A stretch of DNA of 64,000 nt from an uncultured Tolumonas sp. (GTDB lineage Bacteria > Pseudomonadota > Gammaproteobacteria > Enterobacterales > Aeromonadaceae): positions 1,065,001 to 1,129,000 of the forward strand of contig NZ_OY782757.1 of NCBI RefSeq assembly GCF_963678185.1, in the 5' to 3' direction. Under the pieces are notes generated by a model. That model worked only from the letters and a program-made list of their open reading frames with translations. It ran no database searches and was not told where the DNA came from. Made by a program: the position numbers and the translations under genes. Positions within the stretch are counted from its first letter, which is position 1. Each line of letters opens with the position of its first letter. Positions 8,938 to 17,914 of this stretch are shown here, one piece after another.

Positions 8938-9696
8938 ATGAATCAGAAAATTGCACTCATCACTGGCGGCAGCCGTGGACTGGGCCGTAATGCCGCACTG
9001 AAACTGGTAGAACGTGGTGTCGATATCATTTTGACTTATCGCAGTCAGGAATCTGAAGCGCAGGCAGTCGTCGCTGAGATCGAAAAATCTGGCGCTAAAG
9101 CGATTGCGCTCAAACTCGATGTTGCTGATAGCCACTCATTCCCCGCTTTCGCCGAACAAGTAAAAAACCATCTGCAAACCATCTGGCAGCGGGATAATTT
9201 TGATTATCTGCTGAATAATGCCGGTGTGGGTGTGCATGCCAGTTTCGCCGAAACAACCGAAGCACAGTTCGACCAGCTCATGAATATCCATCTGAAGGGC
9301 GTGTTTTTCCTGACGCAAGCCTTGTTGCCGCTGCTAGCTAATGGCGGTTCCATTTTAAACGTCTCTTCAGGTCTCGCGCGCTTCGCCCTGCCGGGCTACG
9401 CGGCCTATGCCGCAATGAAAGGTGGTATTGAAGTATTAACCAAATATCTGGCCAAAGAGTTAGGCGCTCGCAATATTAACGTCAATGTGCTGGCCCCTGG
9501 CGCTATTGAAACCGATTTTGGCGGTGGCGCTGTGCGCGATAATGCGCAACTCAATGCGTTCGTGGCATCACAAACTGCATTAGGCCGAGTTGGATTACCA
9601 GATGACATCGGTAACGTCATTGCGGCCCTGCTTTCCGAACAAACGCATTGGGTTAATGCACAACGCATTGAAGCCTCGGGGGGAATGTTTTTGTAG
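8938..9696 (+). CDS. Short-chain dehydrogenase/reductase (SDR)
   Basis: A classical NAD(P)-dependent SDR of 252 residues. The cofactor motif GGSRGLG is at about residues 10-16, then NNAGVG, the catalytic Ser in NVSSG and the YAAMK pair (YxxxK). An Arg in the first beta-alpha unit (TYRSQ) suggests NADP preference. The C-terminal APGAIETDFGGGAVRDN and WVNAQRIEASGGMFL fit FabG-like oxidoreductases. A good AAGGA site precedes the ATG. The substrate cannot be assigned; the divergent LysR gene is its likely regulator. Confidence 0.92.
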   Translation: MNQKIALITGGSRGLGRNAALKLVERGVDIILTYRSQESEAQAVVAEIEKSGAKAIALKLDVADSHSFPAFAEQVKNHLQTIWQRDNFDYLLNNAGVGVHASFAETTEAQFDQLMNIHLKGVFFLTQALLPLLANGGSILNVSSGLARFALPGYAAYAAMKGGIEVLTKYLAKELGARNINVNVLAPGAIETDFGGGAVRDNAQLNAFVASQTALGRVGLPDDIGNVIAALLSEQTHWVNAQRIEASGGMFL

Positions 9697-9735
9697 GCGA
9701 AAATATTTATGTAGCGATGCACCATTCAGATGCAA

Positions 9736-9741
9736 TATAAT
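9736..9741 (+). promoter_or_regulatory. Candidate -10 box for the riboswitch leader
   Basis: A perfect TATAAT about 25 nt before the start of the c-di-GMP aptamer, so a transcript starting near 9748 would contain the whole aptamer. The -35 region is poor. Confidence 0.5.
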
Positions 9742-9763
9742 GAGTATCTAATACATCTTTTTC

Positions 9764-9860
9764 GAATGAAAAAGGCAAACTGTTCCGAAAGGTCAGGACG
9801 CAAAGCTTCCGGTCTACCATCAGCCAATAAAACTGATCACGATAGCGGAGTTGCCATCAA
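9764..9860 (+). ncRNA. Class I cyclic di-GMP riboswitch (GEMM-I)
   Basis: The sequence follows the GEMM-I consensus step by step. GGCAAAC is at 9774-9780. A short stem capped by a GAAA tetraloop (9781-9795) is followed by the near-invariant GGACGCAAAGC (9796-9806), CCGG and CTACC. The second stem is ATCAG (9819-9823) with CTGAT (9833-9837), then AGCGG. Closing TTGCC (9851-9855) pairs with GGCAA. It lies in a 445-bp gap with no protein gene, upstream of the PAS chemoreceptor at 10142 on the same strand. The neighbourhood encodes three GGDEF-EAL proteins, consistent with a c-di-GMP sensor. The control mode is not obvious: no U-rich terminator follows. Confidence 0.93.
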
Positions 9861-9868
9861 ATCTAAGC

Positions 9869-9916
9869 ATGCAAATTATCTTTGCATCTCTGGGCGCTTG
9901 TTTTCAAAAAAGCGCC
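9869..9916 (+). promoter_or_regulatory. Two hairpins after the GEMM aptamer (possible expression platform)
   Basis: Hairpin 1 is ATGCAAA-TTATC-TTTGCAT (9869-9887). Hairpin 2 is GGCGCTT and AAGCGCC with a 10-nt loop (9893-9916). Neither is followed by a T-run. They are the only strong folds just downstream of the aptamer. The remaining 225 bp up to the ATG at 10142 shows no gene-like ORF and no recognised element. Confidence 0.4.
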
Positions 9917-10141
9917 GATAGCAACATTTTGCGGCCTCCTCCATCGGACATTAATTTTCTGAATGGAGCATCACGTTGTTTTCTCAAAAAACCTATCTGA
10001 CTGTTATAACACGATTGATCCATCTTGCTTCGACCTTTCTTACTCTCCAGCCTGATTTTGTCATCTCGACTTAAAGCGGTGCGCCAGCTCGTTCATCACT
10101 TTTATTTTTAGTGCCTGTATCCATTCCAAAAGAAACACGAA

Positions 10142-11704
10142 ATGACATCAATGAATCACGCTCATCTAACCAAGATTGGGAAAGAAATTAATTTTGCAGA
10201 TCACGACCAACTGGTTTCAACCACCGATCTAAAAAGTAACATCACCTATGCTAACAATGCTTTTTTGAATGTTGCCGGTTATCAATTGGATGAGTTAGTA
10301 GGTCAACCGCACAACATGATCCGTCACGAAGATATGCCGAAAATCGCCTTTCAGGATATGTGGCAGAAACTAAAAGCGGGTAAAGCTTGGCGGGGTTTGG
10401 TCAAAAACAGATGCAAAAATGGCGATTATTATTGGGTTGATGCCTATGTCACACCTATCTATGAAAATGGTATTGTTGTTGGTTATCAATCTGTCCGGGT
10501 GAAACCTAACTCAGAGCAAAAGCACAGCGCAGAAAGAACGTATGCTCAATTACGCCAACAGGAACGCCAAAACAAAAAAATCAACTTTGCTTGGCAAGAT
10601 CATCGCCCCATCATTGGTCTCGGGTTATCCATCGCCATTATTCTGGCAGCCTTTTCATTCGCGAATCTCACTGTCGCGATGGGATATTTACTTTCATTCT
10701 TAGCATTAGCTATTTGCTTTTATCCGCATTTAGTCATCACCCCGCGTTATTTGCATTCCCTAGCCAACAACTACGATAGCCTGACTCGCCATATTTATTC
10801 TGGCACGCATTTACATAGTATTGCTGACTTTCATCTGCAACACTGGCAAGCGCGGATCAGAACCATATTAGGCCGCGTGCAAGACTCAACAACCGTGCTG
10901 CAAGGAATTGCCGAGCAATCGTTCCAAACCGTCGCAAAAACTGAGCAAGACATGGATCAACAAGAAGCCAGTCTTCAACAAATTGCCGCGGCGGTTACCG
11001 AGTTAACTGAAGCTGCGGCTGAAATAGCACGTTCAACCGTTAATACGGCTGATTATGTATATAGCGCATCGGAACGTTGTAATGGTGCAAGCTCACATTT
11101 ATTAAATACTCGAAACCAGATCCAAATACTCGCTCAAAAAGCAGAGAATGCCTCGGCGTCAGCAGCTAATCTTGTAGAAGAAACAGCGCATATTGGTGGT
11201 GTAATGGCTGAAATTCAGGGTATTGCCGAACAAACCAATCTATTGGCACTCAATGCCGCCATCGAAGCAGCCCGAGCCGGTGAATTTGGTCGAGGGTTTG
11301 CGGTGGTAGCCGATGAAGTCAGAACACTGTCAACTCGCACTCACAAAGCAACAGAACAAATACAGACCAGCATCAGCCATATTCATCAAATACTGTCATC
11401 TTGGAAAGATATGATGATGGAAAACGTAGAACAGACGCGTGCTTGTGTCCAACAAACTGATCAAAGTGCCGCTCAGATGGAACAAGTGGTTGATGACTTA
11501 GGTCAAATGACCGATCTGACCGCACAAATATCTGCCGCAGCCCATGAACAAGGCACCGCATTAACAGATGTAACACGAAACATTAATGAATTAACGGTGT
11601 TAGGCCAAAACAATCTGGCACAAATGAAAGCTATTGATATGAATAGTAATAACATCATGCAACATACTGATAAATTGAATGATATGTGCAGAACGTTCAA
11701 TTAA
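10142..11704 (+). CDS. Aer-type PAS methyl-accepting chemotaxis protein
   Basis: Chemoreceptor of 520 residues with the architecture of Aer. The N-terminal PAS domain (about residues 20-120) contains [31 protein letters not shown] and [12 protein letters not shown]-like segments typical of FAD-binding Aer PAS domains. Two adjacent membrane helices follow (about 155-200) without a periplasmic sensor domain, then a signalling domain with the conserved tip [20 protein letters not shown] and [15 protein letters not shown]. Family knowledge suggests energy or redox taxis. It lies downstream of a c-di-GMP riboswitch, so its expression is probably tuned by c-di-GMP. It is paralogous to the protein at 17915. 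Confidence 0.93.
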   Translation: MTSMNHAHLTKIGKEINFADHDQLVSTTDLKSNITYANNAFLNVAGYQLDELVGQPHNMIRHEDMPKIAFQDMWQKLKAGKAWRGLVKNRCKNGDYYWVDAYVTPIYENGIVVGYQSVRVKPNSEQKHSAERTYAQLRQQERQNKKINFAWQDHRPIIGLGLSIAIILAAFSFANLTVAMGYLLSFLALAICFYPHLVITPRYLHSLANNYDSLTRHIYSGTHLHSIADFHLQHWQARIRTILGRVQDSTTVLQGIAEQSFQTVAKTEQDMDQQEASLQQIAAAVTELTEAAAEIARSTVNTADYVYSASERCNGASSHLLNTRNQIQILAQKAENASASAANLVEETAHIGGVMAEIQGIAEQTNLLALNAAIEAARAGEFGRGFAVVADEVRTLSTRTHKATEQIQTSISHIHQILSSWKDMMMENVEQTRACVQQTDQSAAQMEQVVDDLGQMTDLTAQISAAAHEQGTALTDVTRNINELTVLGQNNLAQMKAIDMNSNNIMQHTDKLNDMCRTFN

Positions 11705-11779
11705 TTTTAATTAAAAGCTTCTATAGTTATTTTTATAAATAATAGTCATCACAACCCAATAGACACGTAGGGATAAAAC

Positions 11780-14053
11780 TTGATAAGTAACGTTTTCCTC
11801 AAGACTGCTTATAAATCTCTGATTCAGGAAGTGGTAGAAGGTATTCCTATTCGTGTTTTCTGGAAAGATCGGGAATGCCGCTATTTGGGTTGTAACTCTC
11901 TTTTTGCACAAGATGCTGGTTTCAGCCATTCCAATGATCTGATCGGTAAAACTGATTTTGACATGATCTGGCATGATCAAGCCGCTATCTATCGGGCTGA
12001 TGACATGCAAGTCATGGAGTCAGGTCAACCAAAGTTAAATTACGAAGAACCACTGACATCGACAAATGGAACACTTGTCTATTTACGAACATCTAAGGTG
12101 CCGTTGCGAGATGCTAATCAAGTAATTATCGGTATTTTAGGCATTTACGAAGACATTACGGAGCGAAAAAAAGCCGAGCAAATGGAGAAACACCTGACTC
12201 GTGCACTCAAACTGCTCAGTAAATGTAATACCACCCTTATCCATGCCGATAATGAACAAACATTATTAGTCGATATTTGCCGCTTAGCTGTAGAGTTTGG
12301 CGGCTATCGCATGGCATGGGTTGGTTATCCGGAGAATGATGAACACAAAACCATCCGGCCAATGGCTCAGTCCGGCGACGAAAATGGCTTTTTAGATAAT
12401 ATAAAGATCTCATGGGCCGACAACACATGGGGACAAGGCCCGACAGGCACCGCCGTCAGAACGGGCGTCACAGTTGTGAATACAGACACGCAAACCAATT
12501 CAACATTGATGCCATGGCGACAAGCCGCAACAGAACGTAATTACCATTCAAGCATATCGCTGCCTTTAGCAACAAAAAACAAAATGCTTGGTGCATTGAA
12601 TATCTACTCTTCGGAAGCCGATGCCTTTAGCGCAGAAGAAGTATCCCTACTTGAGGAACTGGCTAACGATCTGGCATTTGGTATCGAGACTTTACGTACT
12701 CGTACTTTGCATAATGTGGCTGAAAAAAAATTAGAATTTCTGGCGCATTACGATCCGCTCACCAGTTTACCCAACCGGACATTATTACGAGATCGTTTTG
12801 AGCAAGCCGCCGCTATCGCGGATCGCGAAAAATCTGGCGTGGCCATTTTCTTTCTCGATTTAGATAATTTCACGCACATCAATGACAGTCTTGGGCATGT
12901 CTATGGCGATAAATTACTGGTCAGCGTCGCCAATCGGCTTAAACACTGCATACGTAAAACTGACACACTCAGTCGCCAAGGTGGCGATGAATTTGCCATT
13001 TTGTTAAGCAATATCAATGATGTGGAAAGCATAGAAGAAATAATACAAGGCATAGTTTCTTCATTTACTGAACCGTTTGATATTGATGGTTACACACTGA
13101 ATATCACCTTTAGTGCCGGGATCAGTGTCTACCCTCATGATGACAAATCCTTTGATTCGTTGCTTAAACACGCCGATACCGCGCTCTATCACGCCAAACA
13201 CTCTGGGCGAAATATCTACCGCTTTTTCTCCGGACAAATGAATAACGATGCGCTGGAATATATTCAGTTGCAGGGGCGATTGCACAACGCGATAAAAAAC
13301 AAAGAATTACAGCTGTATTATCAACCTCAGATTGATACCACTACCGGCAAAATCATCGGAGCAGAAGCTTTATTACGCTGGAATCATCCTGAGCATGGCC
13401 TGATCCCGCCAGCAAAATTTATTCCTGGCGCAGAACGCAGTGGGCTCATTATTCCTATTGGTGAATGGGTTTTGAATGAAGCGTGCCGACAAATACAGCT
13501 CTGGCGAGAAACCGATCAGATCCCCTCATTTGTCGTGGCGGTTAATCTTTCTGCACTGCAATTTAAGCGCGGCGATCTCACTGAAACAGTCGTACTGGCA
13601 CTTGAACAAGCTAATTTGCCGGCCAGCCATTTGGAATTAGAACTCACCGAATCTATTTTATTACACGATGTAAATGACGTTAGAAATACATTACACAGCT
13701 TGAAAAAAATAGGTGTTCGCCTTTCGATTGACGATTTCGGCACCGGTTATTCCAGTTTGTCTTACCTCAAACAACTGGCCGTCGATAAACTTAAAATTGA
13801 CCAATCCTTTATCCGCGATATGGTGGAGGATGCTGGAGATGCCGCGATCGTTAAAGCGATTATCCAGCTAGGGCATGCGCTTGATCTTTCAGTCATTGCT
13901 GAAGGCGTAGAAAAAAACACTCAATTTGCGGCGTTAAAAGAACTGGGTTGTGACGAAATTCAAGGCTATTTATTCAGTCGCCCGCTTCCAGCTGAAGAAT
14001 TCATTCGATTTTACCGGGATATGAAATTAGGCCTGTGTCTAGTTGATAAATAA
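11780..14053 (+). CDS. PAS-GAF-GGDEF-EAL c-di-GMP signalling protein
   Basis: A soluble 757-residue protein with PAS (about 20-135), GAF (about 150-315, AVEFGGYRMAWVGYPEN), GGDEF (about 325-490) and EAL (about 500-750) domains. The cyclase site is intact (RQGGDEFAI) with the inhibitory RxxD (RKTD) five residues before it. The EAL domain keeps GAEALLRW, ELTESIL, DDFGTGYSSL, KIDQSF and AEGVE. Both activities are therefore possible. The reading frame begins with TTG at 11780 preceded by TAGGGAT; no in-frame ATG exists near that point. It follows the chemoreceptor by 75 bp and may share its riboswitch-controlled transcript. Confidence 0.93.
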   Translation: MISNVFLKTAYKSLIQEVVEGIPIRVFWKDRECRYLGCNSLFAQDAGFSHSNDLIGKTDFDMIWHDQAAIYRADDMQVMESGQPKLNYEEPLTSTNGTLVYLRTSKVPLRDANQVIIGILGIYEDITERKKAEQMEKHLTRALKLLSKCNTTLIHADNEQTLLVDICRLAVEFGGYRMAWVGYPENDEHKTIRPMAQSGDENGFLDNIKISWADNTWGQGPTGTAVRTGVTVVNTDTQTNSTLMPWRQAATERNYHSSISLPLATKNKMLGALNIYSSEADAFSAEEVSLLEELANDLAFGIETLRTRTLHNVAEKKLEFLAHYDPLTSLPNRTLLRDRFEQAAAIADREKSGVAIFFLDLDNFTHINDSLGHVYGDKLLVSVANRLKHCIRKTDTLSRQGGDEFAILLSNINDVESIEEIIQGIVSSFTEPFDIDGYTLNITFSAGISVYPHDDKSFDSLLKHADTALYHAKHSGRNIYRFFSGQMNNDALEYIQLQGRLHNAIKNKELQLYYQPQIDTTTGKIIGAEALLRWNHPEHGLIPPAKFIPGAERSGLIIPIGEWVLNEACRQIQLWRETDQIPSFVVAVNLSALQFKRGDLTETVVLALEQANLPASHLELELTESILLHDVNDVRNTLHSLKKIGVRLSIDDFGTGYSSLSYLKQLAVDKLKIDQSFIRDMVEDAGDAAIVKAIIQLGHALDLSVIAEGVEKNTQFAALKELGCDEIQGYLFSRPLPAEEFIRFYRDMKLGLCLVDK

Positions 14054-14205
14054 CATAGTGTTAAATCATCAAGTTAGAAAATAAAAAAGCGACTAAACAC
14101 CCGATGTTAACTACTGTTCAACACAATGACTGCATCTCATTTCCCACCCATCACCAACCGCAAATTTGAAAATTTACCTGACCTTTTGTTTTTATCTGCC
14201 AAAAT

Positions 14206-14241
14206 TAACCTAGTAATAATAATGATACTAACAATAGGTTA
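14206..14241. promoter_or_regulatory. Inverted repeat upstream of the periplasmic binding protein gene
   Basis: TAACCTA (14206-14212) and TAGGTTA (14235-14241) form a perfect 7-bp inverted repeat with a 22-nt AT-rich spacer. It lies about 70 bp before the ATG at 14308. It could be a regulator site, but no regulator is encoded nearby. Confidence 0.3.
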
Positions 14242-14307
14242 CTCACATCATCGAACCAGCACTTGAGGAATACCGGCTGAATCGATTGTTTGAAGGGACT
14301 GGGATAA

Positions 14308-15264
14308 ATGAATATAAAAAATTACTTACTCGCCTTGCTGGCCTGTTTATTATTTATTGCTCAACCAACGGCCGCAACAGAGAAAAATCTAAATATCGTT
14401 TTCATTCCTAAATCCAGCGACCAAATCTTTTGGGATATCATGCGTGGAGGGGTAAATGAAGCCATCACTGAGCTCGGTAGCATTAGCCTGACCTGGCGCG
14501 GCCCGGCGTACAACGATGATACCGATGCGCAGATCAGAATATTACAGGTTTATACCCGCCCCGATGTTGATGCCATTATCATTGCACCAACAGACCGTCA
14601 GCGTTTGGTTGAACCAATAAAGAAAGCCGCAGACCAAGGCATCAAGGTAATTGTGGTTGATTCCGCGTTTAATGGCACATCCCACCAAAATTTTATCACC
14701 ACAGATAACTATGCCAGCGGCCAACTTGCCGCAAAACGCTTGGCAGAAAGCCTCCATAAGCAGGGAAAAATCGTTGTATTTCGCATTGTCGCTGGTAGTG
14801 CATCGACCGATGATCGGGCTCAAGGGTTTATCCATTATCTGAATGAATATGCTCCCGATATGAAGATTATCGCCGACATCTACGGTGGTGGATCGCGCGG
14901 CAAGGCCAGACACAGTGCAGATGAACTGCTGAAAAGACTACCTGACATTGACGGTATTTTTGCCGTTAACGAATCATCGACCGACGGCGTATTGCGGGCA
15001 TTACGTGATGCAGGCCGTGCTAAAAAAACAAAATTAGTCGGTTTTGATTCCAGCGATTTTCTTTTTGAGGGTCTGGAAAAGCATGATGTGGATGCGTTGA
15101 TTGTGCAAGACCCTCGACAAATGGGCTATCTGAGTATTAAAGCCGCTGTCGCTGCGATCCATAACTCTAATATCAAAGATAAAACTATCTTTACGCCGGC
15201 TAAATTAGTTACATTTGAGAATCGCTTGACACCAGAGGTTAAAAAACTAATCAGCGTACATTAA
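14308..15264 (+). CDS. Periplasmic ribose-type (LacI-fold) binding protein
   Basis: A 318-residue periplasmic binding protein of the RbsB/LacI type (Peripla_BP_4). It has a signal peptide (about residues 1-23, LLALLACLLFIAQPTAA). Family features include FWDIMRGGVNEAI, DVDAIIIAPTDRQRLVEPIKKA, FITTDNYASGQLAAKRLAE, IDGIFAVNESSTDGVLRALRDAG and VGFDSSD. No ABC permease or ATPase is nearby. Instead it lies 53 bp upstream of a membrane GGDEF-EAL protein on the same strand, suggesting it acts as a ligand-binding partner for that receptor rather than in transport. The ligand is unknown, probably a sugar or sugar-like molecule. Confidence 0.9.
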   Translation: MNIKNYLLALLACLLFIAQPTAATEKNLNIVFIPKSSDQIFWDIMRGGVNEAITELGSISLTWRGPAYNDDTDAQIRILQVYTRPDVDAIIIAPTDRQRLVEPIKKAADQGIKVIVVDSAFNGTSHQNFITTDNYASGQLAAKRLAESLHKQGKIVVFRIVAGSASTDDRAQGFIHYLNEYAPDMKIIADIYGGGSRGKARHSADELLKRLPDIDGIFAVNESSTDGVLRALRDAGRAKKTKLVGFDSSDFLFEGLEKHDVDALIVQDPRQMGYLSIKAAVAAIHNSNIKDKTIFTPAKLVTFENRLTPEVKKLISVH

Positions 15265-15317
15265 ATGCGCATTACACGCCTGACGGAGATAGGCGTGAGA
15301 TATATCAGAGGATAAAT

Positions 15318-17714
15318 ATGCTTGATTTACAGGCAATACAAAAACGATGGCATGCGCTAAAAATGGCGTTGCGATTCAAAAGCTTATCGAGCGGCATTGT
15401 CATTGCCATGTGCGCGGGCTTGCTGGTGCCTGCCGTTATCGGGATCATCTCGTTAAACCATCTGCGTCAAGATAAAACGAATACCGACATTGAAGTATAT
15501 CTCAATGACAAAATTGCCCTGTTATCTAACAGCCTCGCTCTGCCTGTCTGGAATTACGACATCAATTTAGCCAATAAAATTGTACAAGCCTCACTGCAAG
15601 ACCGTCAGGTCGTGCGCATTACCATCAGCGATACCAAACACGACCCGATCCTTAATCTGGAATATCCTGAGCGAAATATCGGTACGTTACATACCGCATC
15701 CCACGAATTACTCCTGAATGGAGAGATTGCCGGATTTGTTAAAGTGGATCTTGACGATGGATTGATGAACCAACAATCGCAGCGAGATCAGTCTATTTAT
15801 ACCTACATATTGCTCGGCCAGTTCACTTTGGCGTTGATATTAATCATGCTCGCCCTGCACTACCGCGTACTTAAGCCACTCGCTGCTTTAACCCGCTTTT
15901 CTAATCAACTCGCTGATGGCGATTTTAATCATACCGTCGGCTGGCAACGTACCGATGAAATCGGCCATTTGGCGGCACAATTAGATCAAATGCGTCGGGA
16001 TCTGCGGGCTGCCTTTTCTGAACAACAAGCCATTTTAAATAATGTACCAGCTGGCGTTATTTTCATCCGTGATGGGGCTATTCAGTTAGCGAACCGACAT
16101 GCTGAAGCCATTTTTGGGTATGAGCAAGGCAGCATGCACGGTCTGCAGCCCAAAGAACTCTATTTATCCAACGATCAATTTATCGCAATCCGTGAACGGG
16201 CCAGACTAACCATGACGGTGATTCTGGGCCGATATGCAGAAGAATTACGTCTTAAGCGTTTTGATGGCAGTGCCTTCTGGGCACGCATGAGTGGCTGCGG
16301 TTTAGACCCTAATAACCCTCAGGCGGGGAGTATCTGGGTATTTGAAGATATTTCAGAACGCAAAGCGGCAGAATCAGAAATCAATAATCTGGCTTTTTAT
16401 GATCCACTCACGCAATTGCCCAACCGTCGCTTGTTATTAGATCGATTAAAACACGCCTTAATTTCAAGTACCCGCAGCATGAGATGTGGTGCCTTACTGT
16501 TTATCGATCTGGATGACTTTAAAACACTGAATGACACCTTTGGTCACGACAGTGGCGATTGTTTATTACAACAAGTAGCACAGCGTTTAACGACCTGTGT
16601 GCGGCAAGATGATACGGTTGCCCGACTGGGTGGTGATGAGTTTGTGATCCTCTTGGAAGATCTCAGCATAGATATGCAGGAAGCAGCTGCACTGTCTAAA
16701 AATGTCAGTGAAAAAATACTCGCGGCGCTTAACCAAAGTTATCTGATCAATAAGCATGAACGCTACAGCACTCCCAGTATTGGGGTAACTCTATTTATTG
16801 ATCACAACGAAAGTATTGAAGAGCTGCTAAAACGCGCCGACATGGCGATGTATGAAGCTAAGGCCGCAGGGCGAAATACCATCCGTTTCTTCGACCAAAA
16901 AATGCAAGATATGCTGATGAATCGGGCTGCGATGGAAGACGGATTACGCCAAGCTATTCTCAAAACAGAATTTCAGCTTTATTACCAACCACAAATTATC
17001 AGTACCGGTTTTCTGACTGGTGTGGAAGCATTGGTACGTTGGGTACATCCACAGCGCGGTTTAGTATCCCCCGCCGAATTCATTCCTTTAGCAGAAGAAA
17101 GTGGTCTTATTTTGCCATTGGGTCACTGGGTGCTACAGACCGCTTGTGCACAAATAGCCAGTTGGGCTTATAACAAGGAAATGGCTAATTTATCCATCGC
17201 TGTTAATGTGAGCGCCCGTCAGTTTCACCAAGCCGAATTTGTCGATGAAGTGCTGAATATCATTGAACAAACCGGTGCTAACCCGTCACGGCTGAAGCTG
17301 GAATTAACTGAAAGTATGCTGATTGATGATATAGAAGACATCATCACTAAAATGACGTTATTAAAGGCTCACGGTGTGGGGTTCTCGTTAGATGACTTCG
17401 GTACCGGTTATTCCTCTCTCTCTTACCTAAAACGCTTGCCTTTAGATCAACTTAAAATCGATCAGAGCTTTGTCAGAAATATATTAAGCGATGCCAACGA
17501 TGCCGCTATCGCCAAAATGGTCGTGGCATTGGGCCTGAGCCTGAATCTGAATGTAATTGCCGAAGGTGTTGAACTTGAAGCACAACGTGATTATCTCGCC
17601 CGCCTAGGCTGCCATGCTTACCAAGGTTATTTGTTTAGCAAGCCGTTACCGCTGCATGACTTGGAGGCGTTTTATAACGAAAAGATGCGGCCTGAAAATA
17701 AATTAGTTGGATAG
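15318..17714 (+). CDS. Membrane HAMP-PAS-GGDEF-EAL c-di-GMP signalling protein
   Basis: A 798-residue transmembrane receptor. Helix 1 lies at about residues 25-46, a periplasmic sensor segment of about 110 residues follows, then helix 2 (about 160-183), HAMP (to about 235), PAS (about 238-350), GGDEF (about 358-525) and EAL (about 530-790). The cyclase site (RLGGDEFVI) and inhibitory RQDD are intact. The EAL domain keeps GVEALVRW, ELTESML, DDFGTGYSSL, KIDQSF and AEGVE. It is probably co-transcribed with the upstream periplasmic binding protein, whose liganded form could signal through the periplasmic segment. The net direction (synthesis or breakdown) cannot be told from sequence. Confidence 0.93.
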   Translation: MLDLQAIQKRWHALKMALRFKSLSSGIVIAMCAGLLVPAVIGIISLNHLRQDKTNTDIEVYLNDKIALLSNSLALPVWNYDINLANKIVQASLQDRQVVRITISDTKHDPILNLEYPERNIGTLHTASHELLLNGEIAGFVKVDLDDGLMNQQSQRDQSIYTYILLGQFTLALILIMLALHYRVLKPLAALTRFSNQLADGDFNHTVGWQRTDEIGHLAAQLDQMRRDLRAAFSEQQAILNNVPAGVIFIRDGAIQLANRHAEAIFGYEQGSMHGLQPKELYLSNDQFIAIRERARLTMTVILGRYAEELRLKRFDGSAFWARMSGCGLDPNNPQAGSIWVFEDISERKAAESEINNLAFYDPLTQLPNRRLLLDRLKHALISSTRSMRCGALLFIDLDDFKTLNDTFGHDSGDCLLQQVAQRLTTCVRQDDTVARLGGDEFVILLEDLSIDMQEAAALSKNVSEKILAALNQSYLINKHERYSTPSIGVTLFIDHNESIEELLKRADMAMYEAKAAGRNTIRFFDQKMQDMLMNRAAMEDGLRQAILKTEFQLYYQPQIISTGFLTGVEALVRWVHPQRGLVSPAEFIPLAEESGLILPLGHWVLQTACAQIASWAYNKEMANLSIAVNVSARQFHQAEFVDEVLNIIEQTGANPSRLKLELTESMLIDDIEDIITKMTLLKAHGVGFSLDDFGTGYSSLSYLKRLPLDQLKIDQSFVRNILSDANDAAIAKMVVALGLSLNLNVIAEGVELEAQRDYLARLGCHAYQGYLFSKPLPLHDLEAFYNEKMRPENKLVG

Positions 17715-17777
17715 TTCTATCTAACATTACCAGGCAAAACACCAAGTATTATGCAGCATGGAATATTTAGAAACTTG

Positions 17778-17818
17778 GATGAGAATTATCTAATAAACTC
17801 AACAAGATAATTCCCATC
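17778..17818 (+). terminator. Long hairpin after the GGDEF-EAL gene
   Basis: A 14-bp stem with one mismatch: GATGAGAATTATCT at 17778-17791 and AGATAATTCCCATC at 17805-17818, loop 13 nt. It lies 64 bp past the stop at 17714 and about 100 bp before the next chemoreceptor. It has no clean T-run, so it may be a terminator or a 3'-end stabiliser. Confidence 0.45.
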
Positions 17819-17914
17819 TAAAGATTGATCCAAACCGCATCTTTCACATCTATTTTTTTGACATCTCAGCAATTGTCTTCAATTCTTAATTGATAACTAG
17901 CATGGGATACGCAT

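Noticed and set aside
9963-10052. A 30-codon ORF starting with ATG between the riboswitch and the chemoreceptor
   Set aside because: No ribosome site or recognisable composition; probably untranslated leader.
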